Positions 32,773 through 35,347 of a stretch of 35,347 nucleotides of DNA are shown here, in pieces. The stretch is from an uncultured Eubacteriales bacterium (GTDB lineage: Bacteria; Bacillota; Clostridia; Oscillospirales; CAG-272). The stretch is taken from NCBI GenBank assembly GCA_934503195.1, contig CAKSVM010000028.1, forward strand, positions 1-35,347. Direction: 5' to 3'. A model generated the notes under the pieces. It saw only the letters and a list, made by a program, of their open reading frames with translations, did not search any database and was not told the origin of the DNA. The position numbers and the translations under genes were made by a program. The first letter of the stretch is position 1. The number at the start of each line of letters is the position of its first letter.

Positions 32773-33774
32773 ATGGGAAAGCATTCCGAAACCGAGAAAT
32801 ATTTCTCGAAGCCGTCCGAGATCGTCGTCGGCTCCGAAAACGACGAGAACACCTGCATACATAAATTCACCGACACCGGAGTCTATTTCAGAAATTTCAG
32901 AATCGACTCCGGCAAGGGCGGCGAACCGGTCGAAATCCTTCAGATCACCGACGTGCATTTCAATTACTGCAACGAGGAAGACCTTAAGGATCCCGAACTC
33001 GCCTATACCGCTGTCTGCCGCAAGTGGAACGCGAACGGCGACAGCGCGCGCGGAATCGTTAAATCAATGGAGCTCTCAAAGTACTTCGACAAGACGATAG
33101 TCACCGGAGACACGCTCGACTATCTCTCGATGGGCTCGATTGAAATGCTCGAAAAGTATATCTGGGGAGTCGACAAGGACGCGCTCGTCGCGCTCGGCGG
33201 ACATGAGCTCACAAAGCAGATGGAGACCGGAAAGCCCGATCTCATCCCGCTTGAGGACCGTCTCGCGCTCCTTCAGAAACACTGGAGACACGACATTCAC
33301 TATCATTCCGAGGTCGTCGGCGATAAGGTTCTCGCCGTCGTCCTCGACAACAGCCGCTCGAAATACCTCGACGGTCAGGCCGGAAAGCTGAAATCCGACA
33401 TCGACCGTGCGAGAAAGGAAGGGCTCGTCCTTCTGATCTTTGAGCATGAGCCGCTCTCGACCGGAAACCCGGCCGATAGTAACGTCAAGGCGATCATGCG
33501 CTGCGACCCCGGGTATTTCGACTTTTACTCCGGCCCATCGATCGGCTCGGTCAGCCGTAACGACGACGCGCCGACAAGAGAAGTCTATGATCTCATAAAA
33601 AACAACGCCGACGTCATCCGCGGAATCTTCTGCGGACACGAGCACAGCGCGTTCTACAGTGAGATCAGAGCGAAAACGCCCGACGGCAAGGACGCGGTGA
33701 TTCCGCAGATCAACCTTGAGGGCAATCCCTACAACAATCAGGCGGGACATATCCTGCGGATTACAATTTCTTAA
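32773..33774 (+). CDS. Calcineurin-like metallophosphoesterase with altered GNHE motif
   Basis: A 333-residue metal-dependent phosphoesterase fold. Motifs are ITDVHF (Asp60, His62), VTGDTLD (Asp113), LGGHEL (His144), FEHEP (His225) and GHEHSAF (His289, His291). The classic GNH(D/E) reads GGHE: Gly143 replaces the metal-binding Asn. No signal peptide is present, so it is cytoplasmic. It lies between rhaB and rhaA, with a weak ribosome site, and is in the same transcript. A role in removing phosphate from a rhamnose-pathway intermediate is possible; the substrate is not known. Confidence 0.82.
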   Translation: MGKHSETEKYFSKPSEIVVGSENDENTCIHKFTDTGVYFRNFRIDSGKGGEPVEILQITDVHFNYCNEEDLKDPELAYTAVCRKWNANGDSARGIVKSMELSKYFDKTIVTGDTLDYLSMGSIEMLEKYIWGVDKDALVALGGHELTKQMETGKPDLIPLEDRLALLQKHWRHDIHYHSEVVGDKVLAVVLDNSRSKYLDGQAGKLKSDIDRARKEGLVLLIFEHEPLSTGNPADSNVKAIMRCDPGYFDFYSGPSIGSVSRNDDAPTREVYDLIKNNADVIRGIFCGHEHSAFYSEIRAKTPDGKDAVIPQINLEGNPYNNQAGHILRITIS

Positions 33775-33788
33775 AAAGGAGAAAACAA

Positions 33789-35039
33789 ATGAAAACACAG
33801 AAGGCATATGAGCTTGCGAAAGAGCTTTACGCTTCGATCGGCGTCGATACCGAAAAGGTACTCGCGCGCATGAAGACCATCCCGGTCTCGATGCACTGCT
33901 GGCAGGGCGACGACGTCCGCGGCTTTGAGAATCCCGACGGCGATCTCACCGGAGGAATCCAGACCACCGGAAACTATCCCGGAAGAGCCACCAACATCAC
34001 CGAGCTTCGCGCCGACTTTGAGAAGGCGATCTCGATGATCCCCGGCAAGAAGAAGATGAACCTCCACGCGATCTACCTCGACGCTCAGGGCGAAAAGGTC
34101 GACCGCGACCAGATCGAGCCGAAGCACTTCGCTTCGTGGGTTGACTGGGCAAAGAAGGTCGGCGTCGGACTCGACTTCAACCCGACCTGCTTCTCGCATC
34201 CGCTCAGCAGCACCGGCTTCACCCTCTCCAGCCCCGACGAGACTGTGCGTCAGTTCTGGATCGAACACTGCAAGCGTTCGAGAATCATCGCCGAGTATTT
34301 CGGAAAAGAGCTTGGCGAAACCGCCTGCACCAACCACTGGATCCCCGACGGCTTCAAGGATATTCCGATCGACCGCTACGCTTACCGCGCGCGCCTCATC
34401 GACTCCTACGACAAGATCTTCGCGGGTCAGGACAAGAAGCTCAACCTGAACTCGATCGAGAGCAAAGTCTTCGGAATCGGTGCTGAATCCTGCACGATCG
34501 GCTCGCTCGAAATGTGCCTCGGCTACGCTGTCAGAAACAACCTCATGCTCACGCTTGACACCGGACATTTCCATCCGACCGAGGTCGTCTCGGACAAGAT
34601 CTCGTCCGCGCTTCTCTTCCTCGACGACGTAATGCTCCACGTCTCGCGCCCGGTCCGCTGGGACTCCGACCACGTTGTCATCTTCGACGACGAGCTTAAG
34701 TACATCGCTCAGGAGATCATCCGCGGCAATTTCGAAAAGCGCGTTCACATCGGACTCGACTTCTTCGACGCGTCGATCAACCGCATCGCGGCCTGGGTCA
34801 TCGGAACCAGAAATATGCAGAAGGCTCTCATGTACGCTATGCTCGAGCCGACCGAAAAGCTTAAGAAGCTCGAACTCGAAGGCGACTACACCTCGCGTCT
34901 CGCGCTTCTCGAAGAGTACAAGTCCTATCCGTTCGCGGCTGTCTGGGACTACTACTGCGAGACCGAAAACGTTCCGGTCCGTGACGAGTGGCTCGCCGAG
35001 GTCAAGAAGTACGAGGCTGACGTTCTCTTTAAGAGATAA
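33789..35039 (+). CDS. rhaA: L-rhamnose isomerase
   Basis: A 416-residue enzyme converting L-rhamnose to L-rhamnulose, near the E. coli size (419). Conserved regions: SMHCWQGDDVRGFE, GIQTTGNYPG, VGLDFNPTCFSHP, TNHWIPDG, LTLDTGHFHPTE and IGLDFFDASINR, which carry the metal and sugar ligands. AAAGGAG precedes the start. No terminator separates it from the next gene, whose promoter starts 4 bases after the stop. Confidence 0.95.
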   Translation: MKTQKAYELAKELYASIGVDTEKVLARMKTIPVSMHCWQGDDVRGFENPDGDLTGGIQTTGNYPGRATNITELRADFEKAISMIPGKKKMNLHAIYLDAQGEKVDRDQIEPKHFASWVDWAKKVGVGLDFNPTCFSHPLSSTGFTLSSPDETVRQFWIEHCKRSRIIAEYFGKELGETACTNHWIPDGFKDIPIDRYAYRARLIDSYDKIFAGQDKKLNLNSIESKVFGIGAESCTIGSLEMCLGYAVRNNLMLTLDTGHFHPTEVVSDKISSALLFLDDVMLHVSRPVRWDSDHVVIFDDELKYIAQEIIRGNFEKRVHIGLDFFDASINRIAAWVIGTRNMQKALMYAMLEPTEKLKKLELEGDYTSRLALLEEYKSYPFAAVWDYYCETENVPVRDEWLAEVKKYEADVLFKR

Positions 35040-35042
35040 GAC

Positions 35043-35071
35043 TTGACATCAGGGAAAAAATGTGGTACAAT
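35043..35071 (+). promoter_or_regulatory. Sigma-A promoter of the small Cys-rich protein gene
   Basis: TTGACA (35043-35048), 17-bp spacer with TGTGG, TACAAT (35066-35071). It abuts the rhaA stop. Confidence 0.9.
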
Positions 35072-35091
35072 ATTCGCGAGGTGAGTTTTTG

Positions 35092-35295
35092 ATGAAACAG
35101 AAAATCGACACTGAGGAGCGCGTCTGCGCGTTCTGCCGGCTTTCGACCGCGATCTGCGGACGTGACGAAATGCTCTGTCAGAAAAAGGGCATCGTCCCGC
35201 GCGACTATTCCTGCCGCGCGTTCGGATACGATCCGCTGAAGCGTGTCCCGCGCCGTGTTCCCTCGCCGGATATGCCGGAGCTTCCCGAACTGTGA
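35092..35295 (+). CDS. Small Cys-rich protein of 67 residues
   Basis: A 67-residue protein with a CAFC pair (12-15), a second pair CGRDEMLC, and a later YSCRAFGYDPLKRVP. Six cysteines in a short chain suggest a zinc or Fe-S site. Small proteins of this shape are widespread in clostridia, but no function is known to me. The ATG at 35092 is used because GAGGTGAG precedes it; the longer frame begins inside the promoter. It has its own promoter and terminator. Confidence 0.78.
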   Translation: MKQKIDTEERVCAFCRLSTAICGRDEMLCQKKGIVPRDYSCRAFGYDPLKRVPRRVPSPDMPELPEL

Positions 35296-35342
35296 AATAA
35301 CAGAGATCCGCGCGGCGATCGCCGCGCGGATCTCTGTTATTT
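35295..35342. terminator. Perfect 48-bp palindromic bidirectional terminator
   Basis: The 24-base arm is exactly self-complementary around GATC, with no loop other than that core, and ends in TTATTTT. It includes the last base of the preceding stop codon. A-rich and T-rich ends on each side allow termination from both directions. Confidence 0.88.
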
Positions 35343-35347
35343 TAAAG

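Noticed and set aside
31996..34748. Two minus-strand frames of over 300 codons opposite rhaB and rhaA
   Set aside because: Mirrors of strongly conserved genes; the strong codon bias of those genes removes stop codons from the antisense frame.
1..35347. CRISPR array, prophage or insertion sequence
   Set aside because: No regularly spaced repeats, no transposase or integrase, and no phage structural genes were seen on either strand.

Overview
The window reads as a GC-rich chromosome segment of an anaerobic, Gram-positive, spore-forming member of the Clostridia (Eubacteriales). Three things point there: a six-gene Rnf complex in the clostridial order C-D-G-E-A-B; sporulation genes (yqfC, yqfD, a YlbJ/SpoVV-like gene, SpoIID/SleC-like genes); and an LtaS-type polyglycerol-phosphate synthase with many lipoprotein solute-binding proteins. 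I cannot place it below class. There are 36 supportable protein genes, no rRNA or tRNA, no CRISPR array and no intact mobile element. Nearly all promoters are of one kind: TTGACA-like, a 17-bp spacer ending in TGTG(n), then TAtAAT.

Layout. 1-5.2 kb: an orphan sugar-type solute-binding lipoprotein, a small secreted InlB-repeat protein, a PhnP-like metallo-hydrolase, a DUF998 membrane protein, and an amino-acid-type binding lipoprotein whose domain order appears circularly permuted. 5.2-8.1 kb: a GNAT acetyltransferase and an AraC regulator divergent from a short-chain dehydrogenase. 8.2-10.6 kb: a three-gene set of SleC/SpoIID-like peptidoglycan proteins; the first two are in the same frame, separated only by a TGA. 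10.6-15.9 kb: an LtaS-like synthase with an extra C-terminal beta domain, a large orphan binding lipoprotein, and an unrecognised membrane-anchored protein. 16-18.5 kb: rluA-family gene plus an RNase Z-like hydrolase, then upp.

18.5-24.4 kb is the Rnf operon (rnfCDGEAB), with a phosphopantetheinyl transferase gene fused translationally to its end by an ATGA overlap. The complex would couple ferredoxin oxidation and NAD reduction to an ion gradient. 24.5-28.6 kb holds a YlbJ-like membrane gene divergent from yqfC-yqfD-phoH-ybeY, the conserved sporulation/rRNA-maturation cluster. 28.7-29.3 kb is a lipoprotein with a C-terminal Cys/His domain.

29.5-35.0 kb is a sugar operon: two TIM-barrel isomerases/epimerases, rhamnulokinase (rhaB), a calcineurin-type phosphoesterase and L-rhamnose isomerase (rhaA). 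It carries out L-rhamnose to L-rhamnulose to L-rhamnulose-1-phosphate, but no aldolase (rhaD) is present. The window closes with a 67-residue Cys-rich protein and a perfect 48-bp palindromic terminator.

The most notable points are the permuted binding protein, the TGA-split SleC/SpoIID-like gene, the metallophosphoesterase in the rhamnose operon with Gly in place of the GNHE Asn, the LtaS-like enzyme with an IPT-like tail, and the direct repeats upstream of the rhamnose operon.
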